Part shown: positions 11,334 through 22,888 of the stretch, piece by piece
Position numbering within the stretch: position 1 is the stretch's first letter
Layout of the letters: each line of letters begins with the position of its first letter
From: Fallopia convolvulus
Lineage: Eukaryota > Streptophyta > Magnoliopsida > Caryophyllales > Polygonaceae
Reading direction: 5' to 3'
DNA length: 64,000 bases
NCBI GenBank assembly: GCA_964016875.1
Contig: OZ024719.1
Coordinates: forward strand, 66,039,224-66,103,223
Notes under the pieces: generated by a model
The model's input: the letters and a program-made list of their open reading frames with translations, nothing else
Database searches by the model: none
Told to the model about the DNA's origin: nothing
Position numbers and translations under genes: made by a program

Positions 11334-11555
11334 TTTTGTTTTCTCCAACACTCACCTAGCTCATTCAAAACAATATTCAGCCACTAATTTAATCTATCAA
11401 AATTAGCTAATAGTTACGTACTATTGAGCTTCAGCTTCGTTTCAAAGCCTATAAGTTCGTGCACTAGTTCATGCATATTGCCTTCTCCACATTTTTCTTG
11501 AGTGGGATCCTTACTCTACATCATTACATATATTATTAAATTTTCTTGAAATATA

Positions 11556-12115
11556 TCTATAACTATATATTAAATCTGTTCCTTTTTGAGCTACCAGAAT
11601 GATTCTGGCCCCACCTTATAATTATAGAATTAATTTTTATTTCTAATATTTTAATTTTTTCTATTAAATTTTTCTTTAACTATTTAAATCTATCTTTAAC
11701 ATCAAACAAATATCTATTTAGTATAACGATATCTTTTGAAAGTTTCCTTATACAAGTATTTAAGATTAAAGATAAAATATTTTAGAATAAATATAAATCT
11801 TTTAGCGTATATCTTTTGAAGAATTTATTTATATATATATATAGTGATTTTCTTTTATAAAAAAATAATGATAAATATTTATAATTTTAAAATTTATAAA
11901 AATAGATAATAAAATATTTAATAGATGTATTAAAATATTTGATAAGCCCTAAATTTACGTAAATAAAAAGTAATAAAATGTGAAGAATATAATATTTGAT
12001 AAAAAAAATTATACATTCTGTAAGCAATAAATTACTTATATTAAAATTTATATTATATTTTTATTTATTAATATCTTATTTATAATATCTATAGAACATC
12101 GACGGGTAAAACTAG
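11556..12115 (+). mobile_element. Small non-autonomous Helitron with damaged 3' hairpin
   Basis: Starts TCTATAACTATATATTAAAT after A and ends GGGTAAAACTAG before T. It is closely related to the copies at 36,618 and 37,567. Compared with the copy ending at 38,505, one arm of the terminal hairpin has been lost (only ATCGACGGG remains), so this copy is probably a dead end. No coding content. Confidence 0.72.
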
Positions 12116-12640
12116 TATAAGCAATGTGGGTATCCATTGTTTAGAGAAAAAAAATACAAAATTATTATTATTTTCAAGTAAAATAATATGAAAATACAAG
12201 GGTGGTTGTGTATTTGTCGACTGCCGACCTCTTTTCAATAAATTAAGATCATTTGAGATTTGACCCCCAGCCAGTATGATTTGATTATAATATATCCTTT
12301 CATCCTATCGCTTTCGATATGAGATTTGATTTTTTTTTTTATGTATTATGTATATCACCTTCCAATCCATCCATTTTCGCCTTCGATTCTCTTAGCACTA
12401 TCCGGTGGTAGTGAAAAGAAAAGAGAGATGAATAGTGTCGGTCCAGGACAATCCAACGAGTTGAAGAAGGGGGAAAAGAGGTAATATATGGCCGATCTAG
12501 TATAAATATAAATATAGAGAGAGAGAGAGTCACGCTCGGATGCATGTATTTACTACAGTGAAAACTGTGAGCAATTTTGGGGCGTTCGATCTTTAACACG
12601 AACGACTCAGATTATAGCGTTATTATTCAATAAAAAAGAA
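12116..12640. other. Intergenic, nothing recognised
   Basis: AT-rich sequence with a short GA run near 12,516-12,528. No supported coding frame, RNA or transposon end was seen. Confidence 0.6.
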
Positions 12641-13650
12641 AAGAAATGGGGGCTGAATTTTTTGGATGGCACGGAGGGTAATTATAGAGTAAGTTCACGT
12701 GTGGGACAAAAATACCCTCAACCCTAAAATCAGACTTAAGGGCCTCTCTCTCGCTTAACTCAGATCTAATTTTCTCCATAGTCAAAATCTCTTCATAGGA
12801 GAAAGCGCTCTAGATCCAACGCCAGAATCACACCATTAATTCGAAATTTCACCTTCTAGCTTACATAAAATCATCAATTTTGCTTCATAAATTGGTTTTC
12901 AGTTCATAGAATCCATGGAGAAACCACCACAAAAAGGTATGTATAAATAAATTTTCTAGGGTATGATTTCGATTTTTGAGGGTTCTAAGATTTGTTTTTG
13001 AGTATTAGACATGTTTATTGAGATTTAATGGGTGTTTATGGTTGATTTCATTGGTGTTTGTATTTGATTGTGTTTACTATTTAGGTTCGAAATTTCTCGA
13101 TCGGGTTCACAATTTGATTTTATGGTTCGGAATATTTAATGTATAGGTTCAAATTATCGAGTATGTAGGTTCATAGTCAAACTGAACTTGCCTTGTTGTG
13201 ATAAGGGTAGTGGCATTCGTTCCCACCATGGAATTTCATAAGTATTTCTCACATGATTTGTTACTTGTTTGAGTCAATTTTGGTAGGGGGTGAGCCCAGA
13301 AACCATGAAAAATGACCCTTATTTGCTTCAATGTTGGTTTGGAGGGAGGGGGGAGACATTTGCACATCTTTCTTCCTTTTTTTTGAAAAACATTAGCACT
13401 TAAATGGCAGCCACTTGTAGAAATCTATATACTTAATACTTCCAATTAGCCTTGGATAATACTAAATTATAGATCCAACTCTTATTATGAAGAAATGAAC
13501 AACGAAGATCCATGACTTCTGTTGGTTCATAACTTTCTATCTTAAGGTTCATAATCAGTGTTCTCACGGTTCATGCTTTGTACTACGTTTACTAATAGTA
13601 TGTTGAAGTTATTTGGTAGCATGTAAGCACGATTTAGAAATTTATTTGGT

Positions 13651-13722
13651 AGCCTATTAGCTCAAATGGTAGAGCAATGTGCATGTGCACATAGATGTGG
13701 GTTCAAATCCCACATAGGCTAT
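13651..13722 (+). ncRNA. tRNA-like sequence, copy 1
   Basis: It folds as a tRNA. The acceptor stem AGCCTAT pairs with ATAGGCT (7 of 7), the D stem GCTC with GAGC, and the T stem GTGGG with CCCAC around the loop TTCAAAT. Positions 8 and 9 are T and A, and the discriminator is A. Polymerase III A-box (TAGCTCAAATGG) and B-box (GGTTCAAATCC) are good. The anticodon stem ATGTG/CACAT is perfect but leaves a six-base loop (CATGTG), one short of canonical. It may be a tRNA-derived pseudogene or tRNA-like transcript; no amino-acid identity is assigned. Confidence 0.55.
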
Positions 13723-14274
13723 AAAATTTGATATGGATATGGCATAGATCTGCAACATTGGTTTCAGAATGGATTTTGTTAGACCTAACTTGATATCGAT
13801 ATTATTTATGTTGTAGATCCATGGATTCCTTTTTAATTAATGATTGGTAATGAGCTTTGTTAAGTTGATTGATTTGAATAGGGGATTCTTGAATGAACTC
13901 GATCGATTTGGCTAGTTGGCTCTTCAAAAATGAAGAACACTAATTTTGTGTATGTGAGCAAATTGTGCAATTAATTAGTGCTCACTTAGTAAGTGTTCAA
14001 AGGTGTTGAGCTTTCAAATGATTTTTTTTGAACATGTTTGTATGATTCTTGAAGTTTGTAAGCTGCTTGTAATTGATTTTCATGGTGTTTGACTAAGCTG
14101 TATGGTTTAGTTACTTGAGAAATTATTTGGTGTGCTCCTATTTTGTTGGCGATTATGTGTTTCATTGACATTTTTGTTGGTTCATAACTTTGTATGTTAA
14201 GGTTCATCATCAATTTTCTTACGGTTCATGCTTTGTACTACGTTCATTATTTGTATGTTGAAGTTATTTGGTAG

Positions 14275-14344
14275 CCTATTAGCTCAAATGGTAAAGCAAT
14301 GTGCATGTGCACAAAGATGTGGGTTCAAATCCCATATAGGCTAA
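14275..14344 (+). ncRNA. tRNA-like sequence, copy 2
   Basis: Same layout as the copy at 13,651 but with decay: AAGC in the 3' D strand, CACAA in place of CACAT in the anticodon stem, and CCCAT in the T stem. Acceptor stem and B-box remain. The 100 bp before it also match the sequence before copy 1, so both arose by duplication of a longer block. Confidence 0.5.
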
Positions 14345-14892
14345 ATCTATATACAGTTTATGTATTTTGGTTCATGATTTTGTAAGCTCGGATTTATAAT
14401 AGTTTATCTTACAATTCATGTCATTTATGTCATACTAACTGTTATTTTGATTCGTGTCTTTTGGTTCATGATATTTGTTCTTTTGGTTCATATTTTTATA
14501 CGCATAGGTTAATAATATTTTGTACTATGATTCATGTTTTTTCAGTTCATAAAAGTTGATATATTGGTTCGTGTGTATATAATGTTAGGTTCATAACAAT
14601 TGTCAATAAGGTTCACGAAATTTAATTCATAATCCTTTTATTTTACCTATTTCACATATGGTATTTTGCGGGTTCATGTCATTATATGGTTGGGTTCATA
14701 ATAGTTGCAGTAAGGGTTCATGAAATTTAATTGTTATTTATGTCGTATATTCTAGTTCGTAAATGATATTGCATGGCTTCATGAGTCTGAATGTTAAGGT
14801 TAATAATAAGTGTTCTCACAATTCTTAAATTTCTTGCTCGTAGTAGTTAGTGTCATGACTTTAGATTCATATAAGTAGTTTTTTGTAGTTTC

Positions 14893-14959
14893 ATATGTAG
14901 GTTTCGAACCTAAATCATGTGCAACAACACACATTACTCTTCCTTTTTGTTAATAGGCT
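14893..14959 (-). ncRNA. tRNA-like sequence, copy 3, inverted and degenerate
   Basis: Read on the minus strand it begins AGCCTATTAACAAAAAGG, has GCACATGATTT where copy 1 has GCACATAGATG, and contains the B-box GGTTCGAAACC. The D arm and the 3' acceptor strand have decayed. Its opposite orientation to copies 1 and 2 is the main clue to the build of the host repeat. Confidence 0.4.
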
Positions 14960-15880
14960 TTAAAAATTGTTTCTCACAATCATCACACAATGATTAACAT
15001 CTAAGTACACAACAAAGAGTACGACATTATAATTATATATATGGGTTCATTAATACACAATTACAATGTTTTAAGTCATGACATCCATATGAACACAATT
15101 AATCTTCATCTCAACCCATAATTAAGCAACATTTTATATTCTTCTTCGTCACCAAAACACTTATTATAGAAGTGTATATATTTCATAAATTTCATTTACT
15201 ATAGTTCATAAACATACAAGTATGAGTTCATCAATACACAATTCAGGTTCATAAAATAGAAACACGGATATCATTTGCAATGACTTCTTCTTGTAGTACT
15301 TATGCGAATCCACACATACCAAACTTGTTTGCAATACTAAAATCATTTTATCAAAGAGAAACTATTAAATTTGGAGCAAATTTAGGACAATTAGATATGG
15401 AAAAACACTAAGTTGGTCATTTGGGCATTTTATCAAACACATGGTGGGTGGTTTGATAAACATTCACCATTAACCTATATTTTCGATCAAAAACATCAGA
15501 TTGCAATGTAAATATACACAATCTTCATAGATTTGAGAAAAAAACAGTCAAAAAACAACAAAACTTGACCAAATACATGAAAATCGCAGTGTCAAACTCC
15601 AAATTTAAAAATCCCCCAAATACGAAATTGTAGCCTTAAGAAAGCAAATTATACCAAAATCAATGAAGATAGAGCATCAAAGGGGGGCGAAATAAACACA
15701 AAATCAAGCTAAAAATGGAAGGAGCAAGTGGCAATGGCTATGAAGGAGTATCGATCGAAATCTCAAATGAAGCTTTTGCATTCTAGAGGATGAAGATGCG
15801 TACTGAAATAATGTTTTAATTTGGTGGGGGAAAAGACAAAAATACCTCTCCGTGTCTTCCTTTTATAAAATCACTTAAAC

Positions 15881-17030
15881 TTGTGGAGTAATCTTGGATT
15901 AAAACAAGAGATCGAACGGATAATAAATGTCCGCATAAAGCACTATACCAATAACTTGCACCTGATCGCAAATCTATATATATATATATATATGGTATTT
16001 ATGACATTATTAGAGGGAAAGGTGCTACTACATATTGGAATTTATGGATATGGCCATATGGGGTGGCATGAAGACCCCTCAAATGGGGTGCTTCTACTCT
16101 TGACTTTCGTCAAGAGAAGGTCAGCAATCGAATGAGACATCCAACCATTTTTGATTTGCATGCAAATTTAGTAAAGGAGTAGTGAAGGTCGATCAGTGGA
16201 TCATACACAAAAAACAATTGTGGATCATACACATAGGCTGAGAAAGCCAAATCAAAAAGGGGGAGAACCCCACCAAAATCAATGAACCTCTATCTTTTAG
16301 ACCAAATTTTATCTATGTCTTTCTAGATTTGAATCTCTCACCATTGAGATGATTTAGATCTGATTTTGAGAGGCTTGAACTTCACATCTGATTTATTTAT
16401 TTTTTGGTCTATGCTTGTCGGCTTGTGCGTTCTAGGCTAGATTCGGGTTTGGTTCAATCCAATTTTCGCCGACCCTCTTAGTCCACCGCTTTGATCGAAG
16501 ACTGGTGCTCAATTGTGAACGGGAGGAACACTGTTGATGAATCCTCCATTCTTTTTGTTGTTCTGTACCAACATCAGCAAAAATTGGGGGAAAATAATAA
16601 AGAAAAATAATAATATTTTAATTGAATGGGATGGACGGATGGTGTACATCGTGAAGCCAAGGTTTTCAATTTTTTTAATTAAAAGTCAAGTTACCAAGTT
16701 TATAGAATTTTTTTAGATAAATTAGTACCTCATGCCCCACTTTTCAAATTAGTTTGCAAAAATGCCTTATTATTTTCAATGTTACACCAATGCCCAAAAC
16801 AAAAGCATAAATGCCTAAAAATATAGCAAAAATGTCTAAAATCATGCCCTTTCCTTTTTTAGACAAATATTAAAATAATTCATTTTTCCAAACTTTAAAA
16901 TACGTAAAATATTTTCAAATTAAAATTAAAATTATTTCTCCTAATAAAAAAAATCTAGATTTAAAAATTTTAAAAATTTAGTTTGTAAATTAAATAATAG
17001 ATCAAAGATAACAAGTATTCTGATTCTCGT
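15881..17030. other. Intergenic, nothing recognised
   Basis: Contains a TA run near 15,976-15,992, a short direct repeat of GGATCATACACA at about 16,199 and 16,220, and AT-rich sequence. No coding frame with family support and no RNA gene was seen. Confidence 0.55.
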
Positions 17031-18965
17031 CATTCTCAGTTGAATATCGTCTCAAACACCATTCCTCTCTCGAACGCCATCCTCGAACGATTGCAAATTT
17101 TCTCAGAGGATCGAAAAGCAATCAGCATCATCATCATCTCAACCGCTGCAGAGGTCTACCCTCGCCGATCAATCCAATTATGTTATCTTTTTCAACTCTG
17201 TTCTAGGTTTTTTCGTCCTATTCCTAAAATCTAAACCCTAGAATTGGAGCAGTATAGGTTTTTCGCCCTAATTATGTTTGCTGAATTACTGTATCATGTA
17301 TAAACCAACATTTGTTTGTCTAGGTTGTTCTCCCTTATTGTAGGTTTTTCGCCCTAGATAGCTCTCTCAATAGAATTTCTCGTTAGTATTGAATGGGTGG
17401 AACTTTTGGTTGTCTAATTCTTTCTCTACATTGGTTTAGGTATAATGGACACGGGAATGCCACAGTTTTATAAGAAGCTAGTGAATTGTTTGTTTTCTTA
17501 GATCTTTCAATTCTTTATTCTTGTTTTGGTGCCTGAGGAAACAGGGGACTGGTGTTTGTTTCTTGGTATCTTTTCATCATTGGGTTTGAGGCTGAAATCT
17601 CTTGCTCTTTGAATTTGATTTTTGTTCATGATGCATTAAACTTATGAAAGCTTTGGAACAAAGACAGATGAGAGCTCCAAAAAGAGCAAGGTTTGTTCTT
17701 AAGTTGCACAGGCTCCCACTTTGTACATATCTAATTCTCTTTTTGCTGTTCATTTTTGGGGTTGACAAGTATCTGATTTGAGTTCGTTGGAAAAATAAAG
17801 TTTTCTTGGCCCAAGAACCTTGTCAGGAAATGGTTCAATATTAAGAGCAAAGATGAGGATTTTCATGCGGATCATGTTATCTACAGAGGTAAATTTCAAC
17901 TTTGTTGCATGAACCACATTGACTGAACGAAGGTGCTTTTAGATGGTAATGATAATTGTATTATTCACAACTCTTATATCTTGATAAACATAAGTTAGCT
18001 GCTCATTTTTGTTGACTTCCAAAGTACTCCACTTTTAATTGTCTTCTGATTTTGTGTCAAATCATTGTTTCCTTTCTATCATTAATTAATTTTTTTATGC
18101 AAATTTTTTTATCTTGCCTTTACCCTTTTACAAAAATTGTTGGCGTTTGAGTTGTTGGGTTTCATTGATTCACAAGCAAAGCACAATGCTTTAACAAGTT
18201 TATAGGTTTCCTTTTTATTTTTTTCAGGTGTTGATGAAGATTGGAGGAACAACTTATCAGAGAGAGAAGCATGCTAACCTTTCAATAAATGCAAGGCAGG
18301 TTACACATCCTAAAGCTAGCTGGTTTTTAATCTATCTTAATCTCTGCTTAAGTAGAGTCTTTGTAGCTACATGGAATGTGGTTGGAAATTCCCCCCTAGT
18401 CAGCTCAATCTTGATGACTGGCTTCATACCTCACCCCTGCTGATATCTATGTTATTGGGTATGTTTTTATCAATGGGTCAATTTCTTTATCCGGGTTCTT
18501 GAGAACATTTAAAAACTTAGTGTAACATTTTGTCATCTAGGTTTTAAGAAATTGTTCCCTTGAATGCAGTTAATGTGTTAGGAGCTGAAGATAATGGACC
18601 GGCCAAGAAATGGCTAGCCCTTATCAGAAGAACCCTAGACAATATCACTGGCTGCACAAGGTGGTAATGGTGGTTATCACAGCACATCAGATCCCATTTT
18701 AGAATCTGATGCTGACTTTGAAGGATCAACAAGGCCAAAGGCTTCTACCTTCTTCCACCGCCAATCCTTCCAATCATTGAGCCATTGTACGATAATGGAC
18801 AATGACATGTCAATGATGTCATCAAATCATCCAAGTATTCATGGAAGGTTCAGTGTTGTGATCGGGTCATGTATGATCACAGGGCTAGTGATTATGACCC
18901 TAATTACAAATGGGTTTCTTCTGATGATGAATGTGGTCCTGATAAATGTCTATTTATTATATAAT
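17031..18965 (+). pseudogene. Broken type I inositol-polyphosphate 5-phosphatase
   Basis: Several exon remnants in family order are visible. 17,814-17,890 encodes KNLVRKWFNIKSKDEDFHAD before a donor. 18,229-18,276 encodes VDEDWRNNLSEREAC, then a stop. Around 18,355-18,455 the text VFVATWNVVGNSP is followed by a frameshift, after which SQLNLDDWLHTSPADIYVIG can be read in another frame. 18,551-18,650 encodes IVPLNAVNVLGAEDNGPAKK, then WLALIRRTLDNI. 18,700-18,960 encodes DADFEGSTRPKAS and later DHRASDYDPNYKWVSSDDE. Functional enzymes remove the 5-phosphate from inositol polyphosphates or phosphoinositides. The catalytic C-terminal half (WLGDLNYR-type motif) is absent here. Introns are kept, so this is a decayed gene copy rather than a retrocopy. 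Untranslated leader-like sequence starts near 17,031. Confidence 0.8.
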
Positions 18966-19194
18966 CATTTTTCATTAGTTCTGATTTGGTGATCTTATAT
19001 CCTAAAAAGATGTATTTTCTTATATTATGTAGAGAAATAGGAATTCATCTAAATCTTATTCTCTCATAAAACATTGACATGTTGATGTTAGTTCGACACC
19101 AGGAGGTAGCATTGACTTGAGGTTATTGATGTTGTTCTTGTTGTACTGTATATGAAATTTTCAGTTTTTGACCTATTAGCTAAGGTTTATATGA

Positions 19195-19212
19195 GGGGGG
19201 GGGGGGGGGGGT
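19195..19212. repeat. Poly-G run
   Basis: About 18 consecutive G residues. Such runs are prone to length error in sequencing, so the exact length is unreliable. Confidence 0.8.
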
Positions 19213-19351
19213 CTATTCAAGGCGCTTTCAATACATTTCACTTTATTGGTTGTCGGGGATTCAAACTCTCACTTTTCACTTGCAACATGATTTTGTCTTC
19301 CATGGTGTAAAAACAGATGGTTTAAGCAATTGCTTAAACCTTAAGGTTTAA

Positions 19352-19860
19352 ATTTATTATAGGGTGATAGGATAAAAGTTCTATTGTGACAATAAGTTTC
19401 AAAAGGGTGATCATATAGACTTCTCATAATTAAAATTGTGAACGAAACCATCTACTATAATCAAATTTTGGTAAAGAATGACAAGATAATTATTGACGTA
19501 TCATAATATACTTTCACTACTATGAATGCTATTCAAATGAAGTTATCATTAATTCATATTCAACTTTATTATAGGGTAACAAGATAAAAAATTTATTCAG
19601 TAAGTTTCAAAGGGGTGACCATATAGACTTTTCATAATAAAAATTGTGAACGAAACCATCTATTATAATAAAATTTTGGTAAAGGATGACAAGATAATTA
19701 TTGAAGTATGACAGTATACCTTTACTCCTATGAACATGCAATTAAAATGAATCTATCATCAATCCATGTTCAACTTTCTTATAGGGTGATTGGATAAAAT
19801 TTGTACTGTGATAATATCTTTACTCCTATGAACATACAATTCAAATTTAAGCAATCAATC
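19352..19860. repeat. Tandem repeat, about 210-bp unit, array A
   Basis: Two full copies and a partial one of a unit starting TTATAGGGTGA(C/T)AGGATAAAA and containing TTGTGAACGAAACCATCTA and GATGACAAGATAATTATTGA. Units begin near 19,355, 19,566 and 19,778. The same unit reappears at 20,888-21,540. The arrays bracket coding remnants of a decayed Mutator-like transposase. Confidence 0.75.
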
Positions 19861-19928
19861 TGTAAGTAAAGCACAACATAAGAATCCGAGGAAACAATGA
19901 GTTAATTGGGAAAGTATTCCTCTTTCGT

Positions 19929-19929
<1 letters not shown>

Positions 19930-19975
<46 letters not shown>
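19930..19975. repeat. (TCA)n microsatellite
   Basis: About 15 perfect TCA repeats in non-coding sequence just beside the decayed MULE coding remnants. Confidence 0.9.
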
Positions 19976-20084
19976 CTGAGCATGAGAACGACTTCTTTGC
20001 CTTTATTTAATTTGTTTAAGTAGACCCTCCAATTTCATCATCGCTGCTCAATGATACGAAATTAATTGGGGAAGTATTCCTCTT

Positions 20085-22045
20085 TCATAAACTGTCATTG
20101 GCTTTAGGGATCTTGTCACCATTCACCGATACCTTGCCACCCATAACAGAGGAGATATTATTATCATCATCGATGATTTCATCTAAAGTCATGTCATCCT
20201 TAATCAGTGTTCGATCACACTGGCTTACAAGTTGTGCATTTGATGAGACACTCATCTCTTGCTTAGAGTTTGGAGATTGAAACTCAAAGACTTTCAAGTC
20301 AATTCCCTCATCCATAAGCTGATTATTTTTCTTCACTTAAATGCTTGTGTACAAATCTATCGGCCACATACCCTCTTTTGATGATTTCGAATTCAAAAAT
20401 CTATAGGCTTCAAGATCATATTCACCATTAAATTCAAAGGGTGGAAAGTTTACCTTCACGGGTGACACATAGTGCAGATGTAGACTATAATAATATAAGA
20501 CACCTTCCTCAAATTAGGTAATGCCCTATCCCATGCACCTATACTCCAAAATGCATACTTGAATCGTTGGTTAGCATCTCTTTCAATCACGGTATGGGAG
20601 CCTAGATTTGATTGTTTGAGCATGAACATCCAAGAATAGAATTTATTGTAACTTTCCTCTACTGATCCTCTTACTAACTCTTGGGATTTCAAACGTGCTC
20701 GATTCGCCTTATGGTAGCTTGCATTGACTCCCATTTCTTTCATCACTCTTTGTATCTCTCTTGCTCGGATGCCTGGACTATCACCTTGAAACTTGTAACA
20801 CAATAAAAAAAGCGGATACCATTAATGCTTTTAAAAATTCCATAAAAAATCACACTATAATTGAGTACGACATAAATTCTTCCTTATCTTTCTTATAGGG
20901 TGACAGGATAAAATTTCTATTGTGACAGTAAGTTTCGAAAGGGTGACATATAGCATTTTCAAAATCAAAATTGTGAACGAAACCATCTATTATAATCAAC
21001 TCTTGTAAAGGATGACACGAAAATGCCCAAAATCATTCACTTTTTTGTGTGTGCTGGAAATTGATACAGGTTATGGCTCCCTTTATGCTTAAGGGTACTA
21101 TTTTTTATGTATCAAGAGCATGTCCAACTTTCTTATAGGGTGATGGGATAAAAATTGTATGATGACAAGATAATTATTGAAGCGTGACAGTATAGCTTTT
21201 TTCATATGAATTTGGAATTCAAATGAAGCTAACATCAATCTGTGTTCACTTTCTTATAGGGTGACAGGAAATTGCATGATGACAAGATAATTATTAAAGT
21301 GTGACAGTATAGCTTTTGTCATATGAATTTTGAATTCAAATGAAGCTAACATCAATCCATGTTCAACTTTCTTATAGGGTGACAGGACACAAATTGTAAT
21401 GTGACAATAAGTTTAGAAAGGGTGACCGGATAGACGTTTCACAAGTAAAAAGGAATGACAAGAAACTGTTTACATAAGAGGATTTTTGGCAAAGGATGAC
21501 AAGATAATGAATGAAGTACGACAGTAGGCCTTTACTCCTATGATACGAAATTAATCGGGGAAGTATTCTTGTTTCGTAACCTGTCACTGTCTTTAGGGAT
21601 CCTGTTACCATTCCCAAATTTCCTGACACCCACATCAGAGGAGACATTATTATCATCGTCGATGATTTCATCTAAAATCCTGTCATCCTTAATCGGTGTT
21701 TGGTCACACTGGCTTACAAGAGGTGCACTTGATGGGACTCTCATCTCTTGCATAGAGTTTGGAGTTTGAAACTCAAAGACTTTCCTGTCAACACCCTCGT
21801 CCATAAACTTAATATTTTTCTTCTCCTTAATGCTTGTGTACAGATCTATCGACCATATCCCCTCTTTTGATGATTCCGAAATCAAAAATTTGTAGGCTTC
21901 AAGATCATCTTCACCATTAACTTCAAAGGGTTGAAGGTTTACCTTTATGGGCGACACATAGTGCAGATGTAGATTGTACTTTTCACAATCAATGAATAGT
22001 TTCTCCACTAGATATTTTATCCTTAAGGGATTCAAATTTTATAGT
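20085..22045 (-). pseudogene. Decayed Mutator-like transposase, partly duplicated
   Basis: Minus-strand remnants. 22,035-21,538 begins NPLRIKYLVEKLFIDCEKYN and passes through GIWSIDLYTSIKEKK and KVFEFQTPNSMQEM. A second diverged copy of its latter part lies at 20,336-20,085. 20,803-20,456 reads ARLKSQELVRGSVEESYNKF, then YSWMFMLKQSN, then RFKYAFWSIGAWDRALPN, a stretch typical of the central part of plant MuDR-type transposases. Pieces are in different frames and the catalytic core is missing. This lineage differs from the OTU-bearing transposases elsewhere in the window. Confidence 0.7.
20888..21540. repeat. Tandem repeat, about 210-bp unit, array B
   Basis: Four shortened copies of the unit seen at 19,352, starting with CTTATAGGGTGACAGGATAA near 20,892, 21,133, 21,254 and 21,371. 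Some copies are internally deleted to about 120 bp. They separate the two duplicated transposase remnants, suggesting that the array mediated the duplication. Confidence 0.7.
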
Positions 22046-22188
22046 ATCGGATACAATGAGTGCTATTGCCTTCTTGTCCCCCCTTCATAAGACCAGTTAT
22101 CTACCAAGACATTTCATTCACCGTTTGTAATTAACGTAAGTAATATGTTGTTTCGACCTGAAAATACACAAATTGTAATACTTAGAAG

Positions 22189-22759
22189 TAGACCTGAACA
22201 AAGTCGGGCTATCCCGCCCAACCCGTACCGCCCGTCCGGAAAAATGGGCGGACTTGGACAAGATTTCTAACCCGAAAGGGTAAATAAGCCCGGCCCTCCC
22301 GAATTTATGGGCGGGACACGGACAATATTTTTGACCGAATATCCCGGATAACCCGCCCGAATACCCGAATATATTAAATATTTAAAATAAATATTTATAT
22401 TTATAAATAAAGATATGTTTGTAGAGAATACTTGGGCCATTGATTGTAGAATTAGTACAAAAGAGAGTTAGTTATTATAGTTCCTTCACCTTGTCACCTA
22501 AAAAGTTTCAAGTAATGTTAGACCGTGTAATTATAATACTAGGATTTTCTAATTTTTTTAATGGACATGAAAAAAATAATTATTTATGAATTTATATCCA
22601 GGTCCCGACGGGCTACCCGGGGCCGGATGTCCGGGCGGGCTTGGACATCCTTGCCGGCCCGAATCACCCGCTTGACCCGAACCCGCTCGGACAAATGGGA
22701 ATAATTTTTATTCAAAGCTCGGTCCGGATTCGGCACGAACCCGACTTTGTACAGGTCTA
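22189..22759. mobile_element. hAT-like MITE
   Basis: 571 bp with terminal inverted repeats TAGACCTGAACAAAGTCGGG (left) and its near complement CCCGACTTTGTACAGGTCTA (right). It is flanked by a perfect 8-bp duplication CTTAGAAG (22,181-22,188 and 22,760-22,767). The terminal thirds are GC-rich (CCCGCCC, CGGGCGGGC) around an AT-rich core. TIR start and duplication length fit the hAT superfamily. No coding capacity. Confidence 0.8.
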
Positions 22760-22888
22760 CTTAGAAGCAATAAATGATTATCGAAACAATTCAATCATAA
22801 TACTTAGAAGCAATAAATGATTATCGAAACAATTCAATCGTAATACTTAGAAGCAATAAATGATTATCGAAACAATTCAATCGTATAC
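22760..22888. repeat. 43-bp tandem repeat, three copies
   Basis: Three nearly identical copies of ACTTAGAAGCAATAAATGAT plus ATCGAAACAATTCAATCGTA. The neighbouring hAT-like MITE sits at the first ACTTAGAAG of the array, and similar sequence (TAATACTTAGAAG) precedes the MITE, so it inserted into the array. Confidence 0.8.

Larger units (their letters stand above)
12640..15880. repeat. Unclassified repeat region with many GGTTCAT words and tRNA-like copies
   Basis: About 3.2 kb in which GGTTCATAA/GGTTCATG words recur dozens of times. Similar GACAAAAATACC(C/T)TC stretches occur near both ends (about 12,705 and 15,835). A block of about 170 bp (13,535-13,722) is repeated at 14,175-14,345 and ends each time in a tRNA-like sequence; a third, decayed copy lies inverted at 14,893-14,959. 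Near 12,915 the sequence ATGGAGAAACCACC runs into a good GTATGT donor, which could be a first exon, but no continuation was found. It may be a non-autonomous DNA transposon that carries tRNA-like promoters; the class is not settled. Confidence 0.5.

Noticed and set aside
22761..22888. Regular repeats considered as a CRISPR array
   Set aside because: Repeats are contiguous 43-bp units without unique spacers, and the window is eukaryotic nuclear DNA.
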